A stretch of 16,946 bases of DNA, from contig JBKCNS010000008.1 of NCBI GenBank assembly GCA_046297095.1, forward strand, positions 1 through 16,946, in the 5' to 3' direction. This stretch comes from JBBATK01 sp046297095. GTDB taxonomy: Bacteria; Bacteroidota; Ignavibacteria; Kapaibacteriales; NICIL-2. The notes under the pieces are model-generated. The model was given only the letters and a program-made list of their open reading frames with translations. It ran no database searches and had not been told where the DNA came from. Numbering within the stretch: position 1 is the first letter of the stretch; each line of letters begins with the position of its first letter. A program made the position numbers and the translations under genes. Shown one piece after another: positions 1-6,814 of this stretch.

Positions 1-659
1 GCTTCGCTCAAGATCTGTCCGCGTTGGTCCACAACCGTTACATCCTGCGGAGCCATCCCTTCGATACTGCTTGCCACCAGGTTTTGAATACCTTCCACAT
101 TGAGCTTGCTGATGCTGCGACCATTCTTCAAATGCAAGTGCACCGCTGCGGTTGCTTTCTTCTGGTCTTTTTCGAACAAGGTACGCTCGGGCATCACAAT
201 CATCACGCGCACCTTCTGGCACTCGTCAAACGAGGAGATGGTTTTTTGTAACTCCCCTTCGATTGCTCGTTTGTAGTTGAGCTTCTGAACGAAGTCGCTC
301 ATACCAAGATTTGTTTTGTCGAAGAGTTCGTAACCAACGGTATTGTTCGGCATGAAACCGTCTTTAGCCATAGCAAGACGTGTTTCGTACACTTTGTCTG
401 AGGCTACCATTACGGTAGAACCGTTGTTCGACAGTTCGTAGGGAATGTTCTGCTCCTTGAGCTTGTCCACGATTACCGCGGCATCCTTTTGCTCAAGCTC
501 GCTGAAGAGCACTCCCATGGTGGGCTTCGAGGTCTGGAAAATAAGCATGGAGAGGCCGGCTACGGCTGCTACTACCGAAACACCAAGTACCACTTTTTGA
601 GTGGTGGTGAGCTTCGTGAAGAATGCTGTTATCTGCTCTACGAATTTGTTCTGTGCCAT
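1..659 (-). CDS. fliF: Flagellar MS-ring protein FliF, N-terminal part (cut by window edge)
   Basis: FliF forms the MS ring in the inner membrane, the base on which the flagellar motor and export gate assemble. The visible 219 residues begin MAQNKFVEQITAFFTKLTTT. A membrane segment follows at about residues 22-42, and then the ring-building region with FSELEQKDAAVIVDKL, the GYELFD stretch, NYKRAIEGELQKTI and VRVMIVMPERTLF, all characteristic of FliF/YscJ family N-termini. The ATG at 657-659 has a GGAG Shine-Dalgarno about 6 nt upstream. FliF is normally about 530-560 residues, so more than half lies beyond the left edge. It follows fliE in the same direction but after a 215-bp gap with its own sigma-54-like element, so it probably starts a separate transcript. 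Family assignment is secure; start choice is good. Confidence 0.96.
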   Translation of the reverse strand, partial: MAQNKFVEQITAFFTKLTTTQKVVLGVSVVAAVAGLSMLIFQTSKPTMGVLFSELEQKDAAVIVDKLKEQNIPYELSNNGSTVMVASDKVYETRLAMAKDGFMPNNTVGYELFDKTNLGMSDFVQKLNYKRAIEGELQKTISSFDECQKVRVMIVMPERTLFEKDQKKATAAVHLHLKNGRSISKLNVEGIQNLVASSIEGMAPQDVTVVDQRGQILSE

Positions 660-758
660 ACGATCTCCGCGTTGATGTTCCGAGCATCCTGCTCTGTGTG
701 CTGTCTGTAGTTAGGATTGTCCGTCTGTCCGCTGCTGTTCAACTGCTCTGACAATCTC

Positions 759-794
759 GTTTCAATTCTCTGTTCAGTACCTGTTTCAATTCTC
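759..794. repeat. Direct repeat, 12-bp GTTTCAATTCTC copies 24 bp apart
   Basis: GTTTCAATTCTC occurs at 759-770 and again, identical, at 783-794. It falls within the predicted fliF leader. The intervening 12 bases are not conserved. It is too short and too few in number for a CRISPR array. Confidence 0.8.
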
Positions 795-796
795 AT

Positions 797-812
797 TACA
801 ATTGCTGTGCCA
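797..812 (-). promoter_or_regulatory. Putative sigma-54 (-24/-12) promoter for fliF
   Basis: On the minus strand the sequence is TGGCAC-AGCAA-TTGTA. The -24 block matches the sigma-54 consensus TGGCAC-N5-TTGCW exactly. The -12 block has T where C is usual. The GG to GT spacing is 10 nt, as required. It lies in the right orientation in the gap before fliF. No activator site was identified. The function is inferred. Confidence 0.55.
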
Positions 813-874
813 TTTAGCTCCGGATAAGGCCGAGCGTGCTGCCAAAGCTCAATGCAACCGCATGTTCAACCTGT

Positions 875-1210
875 TTATACCTGAACGCGAAGCGCTTCTT
901 TGTACACATCCAGCGCCTTGTTACGAAGCTCCATCAGAAGCTGAAAGGTAGTCTTCGCTTTTTCTGCGGCGATCATCACATCGTGTACGTCTACCGCTTC
1001 GCCTTTCAGGAAGCGCTCGCTTTGCTTTGCGCTGTCTTTTTGCATGGTGTTCACATCGTCCACAAACCCCTTGAGCGTATCGGCAAACGATGGTTCGTCT
1101 GAGTTAGCTACGGCATCTGAGCCGCTGCGATTTCCCAATCCGGGAAGTGTTCCGGGAAACGAGCCGATGCCGCGCGAGGGCATGGAGTTTACTAAGTCCG
1201 GTATAGCCAT
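875..1210 (-). CDS. fliE: Flagellar hook-basal body protein FliE
   Basis: FliE is the adaptor between the MS ring (FliF) and the proximal rod, and is one of the first proteins exported by the flagellar type III apparatus. The 111-residue product is close to the family norm of about 100-110. It has a variable N-terminus rich in Gly, Pro and Ser. The family core follows: FADTLKGFVDDVNTMQKDS, then VDVHDVMIAAEKAKTTFQLL, ending in RNKALDVYKEALRVQV, the conserved C-terminal helix. The ATG has a strong AGGAG site 8 nt upstream. It lies 44 bp after the small 82-residue gene and is probably on the flgB transcript. Confidence 0.96.
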   Translation of the reverse strand: MAIPDLVNSMPSRGIGSFPGTLPGLGNRSGSDAVANSDEPSFADTLKGFVDDVNTMQKDSAKQSERFLKGEAVDVHDVMIAAEKAKTTFQLLMELRNKALDVYKEALRVQV

Positions 1211-1254
1211 GATTGTTCTCCTGAATAATGCTGTTGGTCGTGAACGAGTATATT

Positions 1255-1503
1255 CTATCCGAGTTTGTCGAACAGCACACCCTTGGGGATGTAGTTCTGC
1301 TCGATGCTGCCATTTCTTGTGAATACCGTACGAAGGCGCTTAAGCTCGTCGTTCATGGTTTCTGTAGATCGCGGCCCGCTTTGGTCGGTGTATGCCGATT
1401 GAATTTGCCGCGATGATACCTGCGCCCGCTGAATGTTCTTCTCGTTCGCGAGACGCTGTATCTCTGCCCATTGCTGCGATGCCTGTATGCTTTGTACGTT
1501 CAT
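1255..1503 (-). CDS. Small unrecognised protein in the flagellar cluster (82 aa)
   Basis: I do not recognise this gene. It exactly fills the space between flgC and fliE on the same strand (87 bp after flgC, 44 bp before fliE), which argues that it is real. The protein is hydrophilic, Gln- and Arg-rich, with no membrane segment or signal peptide. It looks helical over about residues 5-35 and again at 50-58, and ends with YIPKGVLFDKLG. The opening MNVQSIQASQQW is in the style of exported axial flagellar proteins, but it lacks the rod/hook Asn-Ile-Ala-Asn motif. No clear Shine-Dalgarno precedes the ATG. It could be a chaperone, an assembly factor or a lineage-specific rod component; none of these can be chosen from sequence. 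Confidence 0.7.
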   Translation of the reverse strand: MNVQSIQASQQWAEIQRLANEKNIQRAQVSSRQIQSAYTDQSGPRSTETMNDELKRLRTVFTRNGSIEQNYIPKGVLFDKLG

Positions 1504-1590
1504 GATGATAACGTGGTTTCGATTGTTCGTTGCGGTGTTGACCTAACTGCGCTACCCTGTATGCTCCTCATACATGGTGGTTACTATTGC

Positions 1591-2073
1591 TTAGATCTCC
1601 ATTGAGTCTTTAGCCATGTTCTTAGCTGCATTCACTACGCCGGTGTTGGCTTCAAACGCTCTCTGCGCGGAAATCATATCCACCATTTCGGTAACGATGT
1701 TCACGTTGGGCATTTCCACGTAGCCCTTGTCGTTGGCATCGGGGTGCGTGGGGTCGTAAATCGTGCGAGGAGCAGTGCCGTCTTTGCCCACAACGGTTTT
1801 TAGAATATCGCTGTCCGGCTTTTGATACGGCGGGTCTCCGCCGCCTACGTGTCCGCGAGCGCCCGTTGCCATGGGCATTTCGCTCTCAAGCACATTCTCG
1901 AAACGAAAGCGCTGCTTGCTTTGCACAATCACCTGCTCACGACGATACACGTTGCCGTTTTCATCGCGGGTTGTGTTGGCGTTGGCAATGTTCTTTGCCA
2001 CAGCGCTTAAGCGCTGGCGTTGCACACTCAGGCCCTCGCTACTGAAGGCAAAAGAAGAAAAGATGTTTTCCAT
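1591..2073 (-). CDS. flgC: Flagellar proximal rod protein FlgC
   Basis: FlgC is a proximal rod subunit exported through the flagellar channel and assembled on FliE/FlgB. The 160 residues show the family plan. The N-terminal D0 helix contains the rod signature KNIANANTTRDENGNVYRR (about residues 27-45). A variable centre holds a Gly-rich loop. The C-terminal helix is MPNVNIVTEMVDMISAQRAF followed by EANTGVVNAAKNM. Length is slightly above the common 135-150. The ATG has a GGAG about 9 nt upstream. It follows flgB after a 70-bp gap holding a 10-bp tandem repeat and precedes the small 82-residue gene. Confidence 0.96.
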   Translation of the reverse strand: MENIFSSFAFSSEGLSVQRQRLSAVAKNIANANTTRDENGNVYRREQVIVQSKQRFRFENVLESEMPMATGARGHVGGGDPPYQKPDSDILKTVVGKDGTAPRTIYDPTHPDANDKGYVEMPNVNIVTEMVDMISAQRAFEANTGVVNAAKNMAKDSMEI

Positions 2074-2090
2074 GATTACTACTCCGTGTG

Positions 2091-2134
2091 TTATGCAGTG
2101 TTATGCAGTGTTGTGATGAAGAGGCTTATGCAGT
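2091..2134. repeat. Tandem 10-bp repeat TTATGCAGTG in the flgB-flgC gap
   Basis: TTATGCAGTG is perfectly repeated at 2091-2100 and 2101-2110. A third copy of its first nine bases (TTATGCAGT) lies at 2126-2134. It sits between the flgB stop and the flgC ribosome binding site. It may be a slippage product; no function is evident. Confidence 0.8.
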
Positions 2135-2143
2135 ATTCGTTAC

Positions 2144-2557
2144 TTAGATGTTGCTTCCGCGAATCGCGCTCTGCAGCCCTTGGAAATACTTCTGTGTGAA
2201 GCGCGAGGCCAATCGAAAGCGAATCTGGTTTTGCGCTAACTCGCTCATTTCGCGATCCACGTTTACGCTGGACTCACCACCGAAATAAATCTCGGGCTTG
2301 GGAATTGGTGCCGCTTCGCGCTCGGCCTTTACGTTGGTACCGGCTTTGGGATCGAAGGTGCCATCCGAACGAACGGTTTGCAACGCACCCTGCTCCTCTT
2401 GAAACTCTTCCTCGAAGCGTACGCGCTCGGGGCGGTATCCGGGAGAAGTGGCATTAGCTATGTTCTTTGCAATTGTACGTTGGCGCAACGCGTAGGCATT
2501 CAAGGCCGACGAATACAGCGGCATGTTTCCGCCAAAAAGTGCTTCTTTTGTGTCCAT
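2144..2557 (-). CDS. flgB: Flagellar proximal rod protein FlgB
   Basis: FlgB is a proximal rod subunit of the flagellum, acting in the periplasm after type III export. The 137-residue protein is the usual length. The N-terminal YALRQRTIAKNIANATSPGY is the family rod motif, followed by RPERVRFEEEF. The C-terminal helix VNVDREMSELAQNQIRFRLA leads into the conserved ending FTQKYFQGLQSAIRG. It is the first gene of the visible cluster. It has a predicted sigma-54-like element about 140 bp upstream. No Shine-Dalgarno is seen. Instead a small hairpin (2567-2584) stands 9 nt before the ATG. Confidence 0.96.
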   Translation of the reverse strand: MDTKEALFGGNMPLYSSALNAYALRQRTIAKNIANATSPGYRPERVRFEEEFQEEQGALQTVRSDGTFDPKAGTNVKAEREAAPIPKPEIYFGGESSVNVDREMSELAQNQIRFRLASRFTQKYFQGLQSAIRGSNI

Positions 2558-2566
2558 GATTCTGCA

Positions 2567-2584
2567 CCGGTTTTTACATACCGG
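2567..2584 (-). promoter_or_regulatory. Small hairpin just upstream of the flgB start
   Basis: On the minus strand CCGGT and ACCGG form a 5-bp stem around an 8-nt loop and end 9 nt before the flgB ATG, where a ribosome binding site would normally be. It might limit or guide translation initiation, but a stem this short could be chance. Confidence 0.3.
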
Positions 2585-2591
2585 CTATTGC

Positions 2592-2649
2592 TTGAGAACG
2601 ATTGTGAGTTGAGAACGATTGTCAGAATTACTACGAGAATGATTGTGAA
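2592..2649. repeat. 17-bp tandem repeat with a third degenerate copy, flgB leader
   Basis: TTGAGAACGATTGTGAG at 2592-2608 is followed directly by TTGAGAACGATTGTCAG at 2609-2625 (one mismatch). After a 7-bp offset a degenerate copy containing GAGAATGATTGTGA lies near 2633-2649. It falls within the predicted flgB 5' leader, downstream of the sigma-54-like element, so it is unlikely to be an upstream activator site for that promoter. Confidence 0.8.
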
Positions 2650-2695
2650 ACCACTGCTGCCCGACAAAACATTCTAGTTTGTCACACACTACCCC

Positions 2696-2711
2696 CTCAA
2701 GTTTTGTGCCA
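2696..2711 (-). promoter_or_regulatory. Putative sigma-54 (-24/-12) promoter for flgB
   Basis: On the minus strand the sequence is TGGCAC-AAAAC-TTGAG. The -24 block is a perfect match to the consensus. The -12 block differs only in having GA for GC, and the spacing between the two dinucleotides is the required 10 nt. Predicted start is near 2685, giving a leader of about 128 nt to flgB. The location and orientation fit a promoter for the flagellar rod genes. Confidence 0.6.
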
Positions 2712-2761
2712 TTTGGCCGACAAGAGCGTCGAGTGATACAGAAACAAAAGCGAGCAAACGC

Positions 2762-2788
2762 AAAAAGGCACTTAAAAGCGCCTTTTTT
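2762..2788 (-). terminator. Intrinsic terminator after the GT4 glycosyltransferase
   Basis: AAAAAGGC (2762-2769) pairs with GCCTTTTT (2780-2787) around a loop of about 10 nt, and one extra C-G/T-A step is possible inside. Read on the minus strand the stem ends in five T. It lies about 57 bp past the glycosyltransferase stop and before the flgB promoter, so it would insulate the flagellar cluster. It could also act on the plus strand. Confidence 0.65.
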
Positions 2789-2844
2789 ATCAAATTTTTG
2801 AAGGTTGTGAAGAAAATGAGTTGCCCGGTAACGGGCGGTACCAT

Positions 2845-3975
2845 TTAGGGCAAAAACGACTCAATTTTTGGTACAATGGCGTCGAAGGCGTTTGCCTCTT
2901 TAGCACTACGGGCGCCGGAAACATATGGGTCTAAGGAACTGCCGAGCATTTTTTTCATGCCCTCGACAAGAGCATCCGTTGAATGGGGTTCAACCACGCA
3001 ACCGGCGTTCCATGGCCGGATTTCTTCGGCAAGGCCGCCAACATGTGTGGCCAGCACCGGCTTCTCGAACCCGAAGGCAATTTTCACGATGCCCGATTGC
3101 GTAGCCGAATCATAAGGAAGCACCACGATATCTGCGGCATTGTAATACATCGCGATGTCCTCGTTCGGCACATAGCTGTTTACCCATCGAATAGCATCGG
3201 CCGCACCGGACTTTTGTATCAGTGCCTTGTACTCATCGGCGTTTTCGTAGCACTCACCAACGATAAGTAAAAAGGTATCGGGAAACTCTTTGTGAATTGC
3301 CGGAAAAGCAGCGATGAGATTTCGCAAACCTTTGTACTTGCGAATGTATCCGAAGAACAGCAGTACACGTGCATTCGTGATGCCCAGATGCGTGCGCGCT
3401 GCGTCTTTGGTCCAGGCTACGGGCGATGTTTCTTCCGTGAAGAATAGCGGCAGTGTGGCCCGCTCCGTGCGCAACTTCGGATACCAGGTGTTCAATGTGC
3501 TCTCTACCGAAGCGCTGAACGACACAAATCCGTCCGAGGTGTTCAGCGCGCGCCGCGTGAGCATAGTGTCTATCCACCGAGCTTCGTGAGACACCACATT
3601 CTCTGCCAGATACACAATCTTGATGCCCTGCCTTTTCAGCATTCGCCCTATCACAGCATAGCACAATCCAAAGAACGGTTGGTACCAATCCACGAGCACA
3701 AGGTCCGGCTTCCACTCGATAATGGCTTTGGCGGTGCGTATCCATGTGGCCGGATTCATGGAGTCGATGATGCGGCGCACCGGGTGCACTTTAGCAGGAA
3801 AGGTACTTACATCTTCCTGACGTGTGCCGGGAAACAAAAGCGAAGGGTACAAACGCGTAAACGAAAACACCTCTACCGAGTGCGAGCGCGAGAGCGCTTC
3901 GTACAAATGTGCAACCACCAGCGGGGGTCCGCCGCGATACGGATACGCGGGGCCAATAATGGCAATTCTGGGCAT
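2845..3975 (-). CDS. Glycosyltransferase, GT4-like (GT-B fold)
   Basis: This is a predicted cytoplasmic or membrane-associated glycosyltransferase moving a sugar from a nucleotide-sugar donor; acceptor unknown. The start MPRIAIIGPAYPYRGGPP (ATG at 3973-3975) opens the typical first Rossmann strand with its glycine-rich loop. An earlier in-frame start would overlap the divergent coaD. The C-terminal half has ARVLLFFGYIRKYKGLRNLI (hinge and donor domain start), FLLIVGECYE, then a donor-binding stretch with VVLPYDSATQSG and FEKPVLATHVGG. The GT4 EX7E motif is not canonical: the first Glu is replaced in the QSGIVKIAF region. At 376 residues the length is normal. It is divergent from coaD (103-bp shared upstream region). 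Target, perhaps a surface polysaccharide or the flagellum next door, is speculation. Confidence 0.85.
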   Translation of the reverse strand: MPRIAIIGPAYPYRGGPPLVVAHLYEALSRSHSVEVFSFTRLYPSLLFPGTRQEDVSTFPAKVHPVRRIIDSMNPATWIRTAKAIIEWKPDLVLVDWYQPFFGLCYAVIGRMLKRQGIKIVYLAENVVSHEARWIDTMLTRRALNTSDGFVSFSASVESTLNTWYPKLRTERATLPLFFTEETSPVAWTKDAARTHLGITNARVLLFFGYIRKYKGLRNLIAAFPAIHKEFPDTFLLIVGECYENADEYKALIQKSGAADAIRWVNSYVPNEDIAMYYNAADIVVLPYDSATQSGIVKIAFGFEKPVLATHVGGLAEEIRPWNAGCVVEPHSTDALVEGMKKMLGSSLDPYVSGARSAKEANAFDAIVPKIESFLP

Positions 3976-4078
3976 GCCTGGAATGAAAGAAGAGTGTGTT
4001 TTTTGTTTCAAAATACAACGGCAATCGCTTGGGTTTTGTTGCATTTTTGCGGCACATGTTCTCTTGCTGACAACGCCT
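3976..4078. promoter_or_regulatory. Divergent control region, GT4 gene / coaD
   Basis: These 103 bp separate two head-to-head start codons, so both promoters should lie here. T-rich blocks are visible (TTTTTTGTTT near 4003 and CATTTTTG at 4042-4049, the latter one base from a TAnnTTTG -7 box for coaD). No convincing pair of boxes could be fixed, and neither gene has a clear ribosome binding site. Confidence 0.35.
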
Positions 4079-4609
4079 ATGCACAACATCACAACCAACC
4101 CCGGCGGCACCGTTGCCATGTATCCGGGATCGTTCGACCCCATCACCAACGGTCATATCGATGTGATTGAACGAGCAAGCACCATGTTCGATCACGTGAT
4201 TGTAGTGATTGGCGTGAACGCAAAAAAAACGCCGCTGTTTTCAGACCAAACACGAGTGGAATTGGCGCGCACATCGCTGGCGCACTTGCCCAATGTATCG
4301 GTAGAACACAATAGCGAGCTTACCATCGACTTTGCCCGTGCCCATGGCTGCAAAGCAATCATTCGCGGCGTTCGTGCTATCTCGGACTTCGAAGCTGAGT
4401 TTCAAATTGCCTTGATGAATCGCAAACTGGAACCATCGGTGAACACCGTGTTTTTGATGCCGCACGAGAAGTACACCTTCTTGAACTCATCTATTATTCG
4501 TGAGCTTGCCCGTTATGGACAGGACGTCTCGGAGTTTGTGCCGCCTGCCGTGAACACCGCTCTGCAACACACGTTTGCGGATGCCTATGCCGCACGCGCC
4601 CGGAAGTAG
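4079..4609 (+). CDS. coaD: Phosphopantetheine adenylyltransferase (CoaD)
   Basis: CoaD transfers AMP from ATP to 4'-phosphopantetheine, giving dephospho-CoA, the penultimate step of coenzyme A synthesis in the cytoplasm. Residues 14-26 read MYPGSFDPITNGH with the nucleotidyltransferase TxGH motif (T23-H26). Further landmarks are IIRGVRAISDFEAEFQIALM, the MPHEKYTFLNSSIIRE block (the family SSxxR motif) and the ending ARYGQDVSEFVPPAV. The ATG at 4079 gives 176 residues, about 12 more at the N-terminus than most family members. A start at M14 would cut the first beta strand, so the longer form is preferred. It is convergent with mutY, with only 23 bp between the stops. Confidence 0.97.
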   Translation: MHNITTNPGGTVAMYPGSFDPITNGHIDVIERASTMFDHVIVVIGVNAKKTPLFSDQTRVELARTSLAHLPNVSVEHNSELTIDFARAHGCKAIIRGVRAISDFEAEFQIALMNRKLEPSVNTVFLMPHEKYTFLNSSIIRELARYGQDVSEFVPPAVNTALQHTFADAYAARARK

Positions 4610-4632
4610 AGCTTGCGCAGCTCACACACAAT

Positions 4633-5556
4633 TCACTCTTCGCGTAACCTATAGCGCTTGCCATAGCTTTGAGCAAATCCGTCGCGAACCAGATCGCCGG
4701 CCACGGACTCCATCCACGATACATCACTTGGCTCCGGCTGTGGTATGAGGCGTTTGGCAATGGCCGCCGCTGTGTAGCCGCTTGCCGACTCTCGCAGTAA
4801 ATCCAACACTCTGCCACGCCATATACGCCGCGGCGTATCGCGATACGATGGCTCTGTGCGGCGGGGCTTGCGCACCGTAACGATGCGGTGGGCCGATGCG
4901 CACTGCTCGCTAAGCGGGCATGAACCACAGCGCGGAGAATGAGCTTTGCAGAACTGCGAGCCGATATCCATCAATGCCTGATTCCACGATGATGCGCTGC
5001 CCTTTGGCTGCAGTGCTGCAGCAATGCGATGTAACTCGCTATCGGGAAGAATGTCAATTGACCTTTGCTGCGCGGCCGCATACCTGCTGTACACACGCCG
5101 AAGATTTACATCCAGCACGGTAATGTCTGCATGAAAGGCAAACACGGCAATGGCGTGGGATGTGTACGGCCCTATACCGGGAAGGGTGATCAATTCTTCT
5201 GCTGTGCGCGGCAGCTTGCCTCCGAATCGCTCAACAATTGCACGAGCACACTCGCGCAGCCGCAAGGCGCGCGAGTTATACCCTAATCCCTTCCATGCCT
5301 TGATAATATCCGCTGTTCCGGCCTGTGCCAGTGCCTGTACCGTGGGATACTTCTGCAGGAACACCGGCAGAAGCTCTGCCACGCGCGAGGTTTGTGTTTG
5401 TTGCAGCATAACCTCGGAAACCAGTACCACGTAGGGATCGGGATGCTCTGCGCGCCACGGGAACTCACGCTGCTCGCTGCCATACCATTGCAGCACCAAT
5501 CGCTGCACTGCATGAATGCTTTGCCCGGACGGTAAAGGAATGTGGGTGGTACTCAT
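4633..5556 (-). CDS. mutY: A/G-specific adenine DNA glycosylase (MutY), short form
   Basis: MutY removes adenine paired with 8-oxoguanine and prevents G-to-T transversions. The 307-residue protein shows catalytic Glu48 in SEVMLQQTQ. The helix-hairpin-helix LPGIGPYTS is at 125-133; Tyr131 is of the MutY type, not the Lys of endonuclease III. Catalytic Asp149 is in VLDVNLRRV. The 4Fe-4S ligands are Cys203-X6-Cys210-X2-Cys213-X5-Cys219. The C-terminal part (about 230-307) does not look like the usual NUDIX-like 8-oxoG-recognition domain. It reads as a winged-helix fold, with WRGRVLDLLRESASGYT, a recognition-helix-like VAGDLVRDGFAQ and a strand KRYRLRE. Actinobacterial MutY proteins, as I recall, have a similar short tail. 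The start was chosen at MSTTHIPLPSG; no Shine-Dalgarno. Divergent from purK with 66 bp between starts. Confidence 0.93.
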   Translation of the reverse strand: MSTTHIPLPSGQSIHAVQRLVLQWYGSEQREFPWRAEHPDPYVVLVSEVMLQQTQTSRVAELLPVFLQKYPTVQALAQAGTADIIKAWKGLGYNSRALRLRECARAIVERFGGKLPRTAEELITLPGIGPYTSHAIAVFAFHADITVLDVNLRRVYSRYAAAQQRSIDILPDSELHRIAAALQPKGSASSWNQALMDIGSQFCKAHSPRCGSCPLSEQCASAHRIVTVRKPRRTEPSYRDTPRRIWRGRVLDLLRESASGYTAAAIAKRLIPQPEPSDVSWMESVAGDLVRDGFAQSYGKRYRLREE

Positions 5557-5622
5557 GGAAGAATGTAGTGTTTGGTATTTTTGAAGCACCTACGTATTGA
5601 TCACTTCAACACCATTGCGCTT

Positions 5623-6786
5623 ATGCTACCATCAATTTATGCAGCGGGCAAACCATTAACACTCGGAATTCTTGGTGGGGGCCAGCTTGCAAAGATGACC
5701 GCGCAGGCCGCATACAGGCTGGGGTTGCAGGTAGCAGTGATTGAACACGGCGCGCAGTCGCCGGCGGGCTGCATGACCAAGCATGAGTTTCCCGAAGGCT
5801 GGAGCAACAGCGAAGCGCTGGAAAAATTCATATCGGTAAGTGATATCGTAACTCTTGAAAACGAGTTTATCTCTCCGGATATTCTTCGCCACATCGCCGA
5901 ACGCAGGCAAGTGTTTCCCTCTGCCGATACCGTGGCGTTAGTGCAGGACAAGTACATTCAAAAGCATACCATGAAGGCGGCCGGCATACCGGTACCACAT
6001 TTCGTTGCAGCCGATTCGGTGGACGATCTTACAACCTTTGCAGCGCAGCAGTCGTATCCTATTGTTATCAAAACGCGCACACTGGGGTACGACGGTTACG
6101 GCAATGCCACCGCTCGCACAGACAGCGATTGCCATGCAGCATGGAATAAGTTCACCACAGGTGATGCACCGCGCACACTGATGGCCGAGAGCTTTGTGCG
6201 CTTTGCTAAAGAGCTTGCTGTGATCGTGGCTCGTAACCGTCGCGGTGAGGTAGCGGTGTATCCATGCGTTCAGACCATACAGCAGCAACACATATGCGTT
6301 ACGGTGTTAGCGCCGGCGCCCATTGAAGCGTCACTTTTGACCAAAGCTCAAGACATGGCCGTGGCATGTGTAGAGGCAATCAACGGCGTGGGTGTGTTTG
6401 GTATTGAAATGTTCCTTACGCTCGACGACGAGATTTTGTTCAACGAGATTGCGCCGCGGCCGCACAACAGCGGGCATTACAGCATCGAGGCATGCACGGC
6501 GTCGCAGTTCGAGAATTGTGTTCGTGCGGTGTGTAACCTGTCGCTGGGATCGCCGGAGTTAATTACCGGCGGAGCAGCAATGATCAACATCCTGGGCGAG
6601 CGCAATGGTCAAGGAATACCGGACAGCGTGGTGGATACCCTGCAGCACCCGTATGCATCGCTGCACTTGTACGGTAAGAAGGACTCGCGAGTGGGAAGAA
6701 AGATGGGCCACATTACAGCTCTTGGCAGCGATGTAAACCAGGCCTTCGGCCGCGCACGCGATGCAGTAGAGGCGCTTATTTGGTAA
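5623..6786 (+). CDS. purK: N5-carboxyaminoimidazole ribonucleotide synthase (PurK)
   Basis: PurK makes N5-carboxyaminoimidazole ribonucleotide from AIR, bicarbonate and ATP in purine synthesis. Residues 13-22 (TLGILGGGQL) form the N-terminal nucleotide-fold loop, followed by VTLENEFISPDIL. The ATP-grasp region runs from QDKYIQKHTMKAAGIPVPHF through IVIKTRTLGYDGYGN and FVRFAKELAVIVARNRRGE. The C-terminal lobe has GVGVFGIEMF, then the very conserved NEIAPRPHNSGHYSIEAC and SQFE. Length is 387 residues, normal for the family. The start ATG at 5623 gives a 12-residue extension before the first strand; no Shine-Dalgarno is visible. purE, its usual partner, is not adjacent. The downstream gene is unrelated and 171 bp away. 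Confidence 0.96.
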   Translation: MLPSIYAAGKPLTLGILGGGQLAKMTAQAAYRLGLQVAVIEHGAQSPAGCMTKHEFPEGWSNSEALEKFISVSDIVTLENEFISPDILRHIAERRQVFPSADTVALVQDKYIQKHTMKAAGIPVPHFVAADSVDDLTTFAAQQSYPIVIKTRTLGYDGYGNATARTDSDCHAAWNKFTTGDAPRTLMAESFVRFAKELAVIVARNRRGEVAVYPCVQTIQQQHICVTVLAPAPIEASLLTKAQDMAVACVEAINGVGVFGIEMFLTLDDEILFNEIAPRPHNSGHYSIEACTASQFENCVRAVCNLSLGSPELITGGAAMINILGERNGQGIPDSVVDTLQHPYASLHLYGKKDSRVGRKMGHITALGSDVNQAFGRARDAVEALIW

Positions 6787-6814
6787 TGATATCATTGCTG
6801 TATCCGGGCTCATT

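Larger units (their letters stand above)
660..874 (-). other. fliE-fliF intergenic leader
   Basis: This 215-bp gap has no coding capacity that I can support. Reading in the minus direction it contains the sigma-54-like element (797-812), the 24-bp direct repeat (759-794), a run of short GTCCGTCTGTCC-type iterations around 719-730, and finally the fliF ribosome binding site. If transcription starts 12 nt past the -12 base, the fliF leader is about 127 nt. Confidence 0.6.

Noticed and set aside
652..668. TGGCAC at the fliF start codon as another sigma-54 site
   Set aside because: The hexamer is part of the fliF ATG and second codons, and nothing like TTGC follows at the required spacing.
721..800. 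Repeats near fliF or flgB as a CRISPR array
   Set aside because: Units are 12-17 bp, two or three copies, directly abutting or nearly so, with no equal-length unique spacers and no cas genes.
2820..2840. GCCCG/CGGGC hairpin after the GT4 stop as the terminator
   Set aside because: There is no T-tract on the minus strand after the stem. The hairpin at 2762-2788 fits much better.
3586..4170. 194-residue plus-strand frame over the glycosyltransferase start
   Set aside because: It overlaps both the GT4 gene (antisense) and coaD in another frame. The composition is typical of a shadow.
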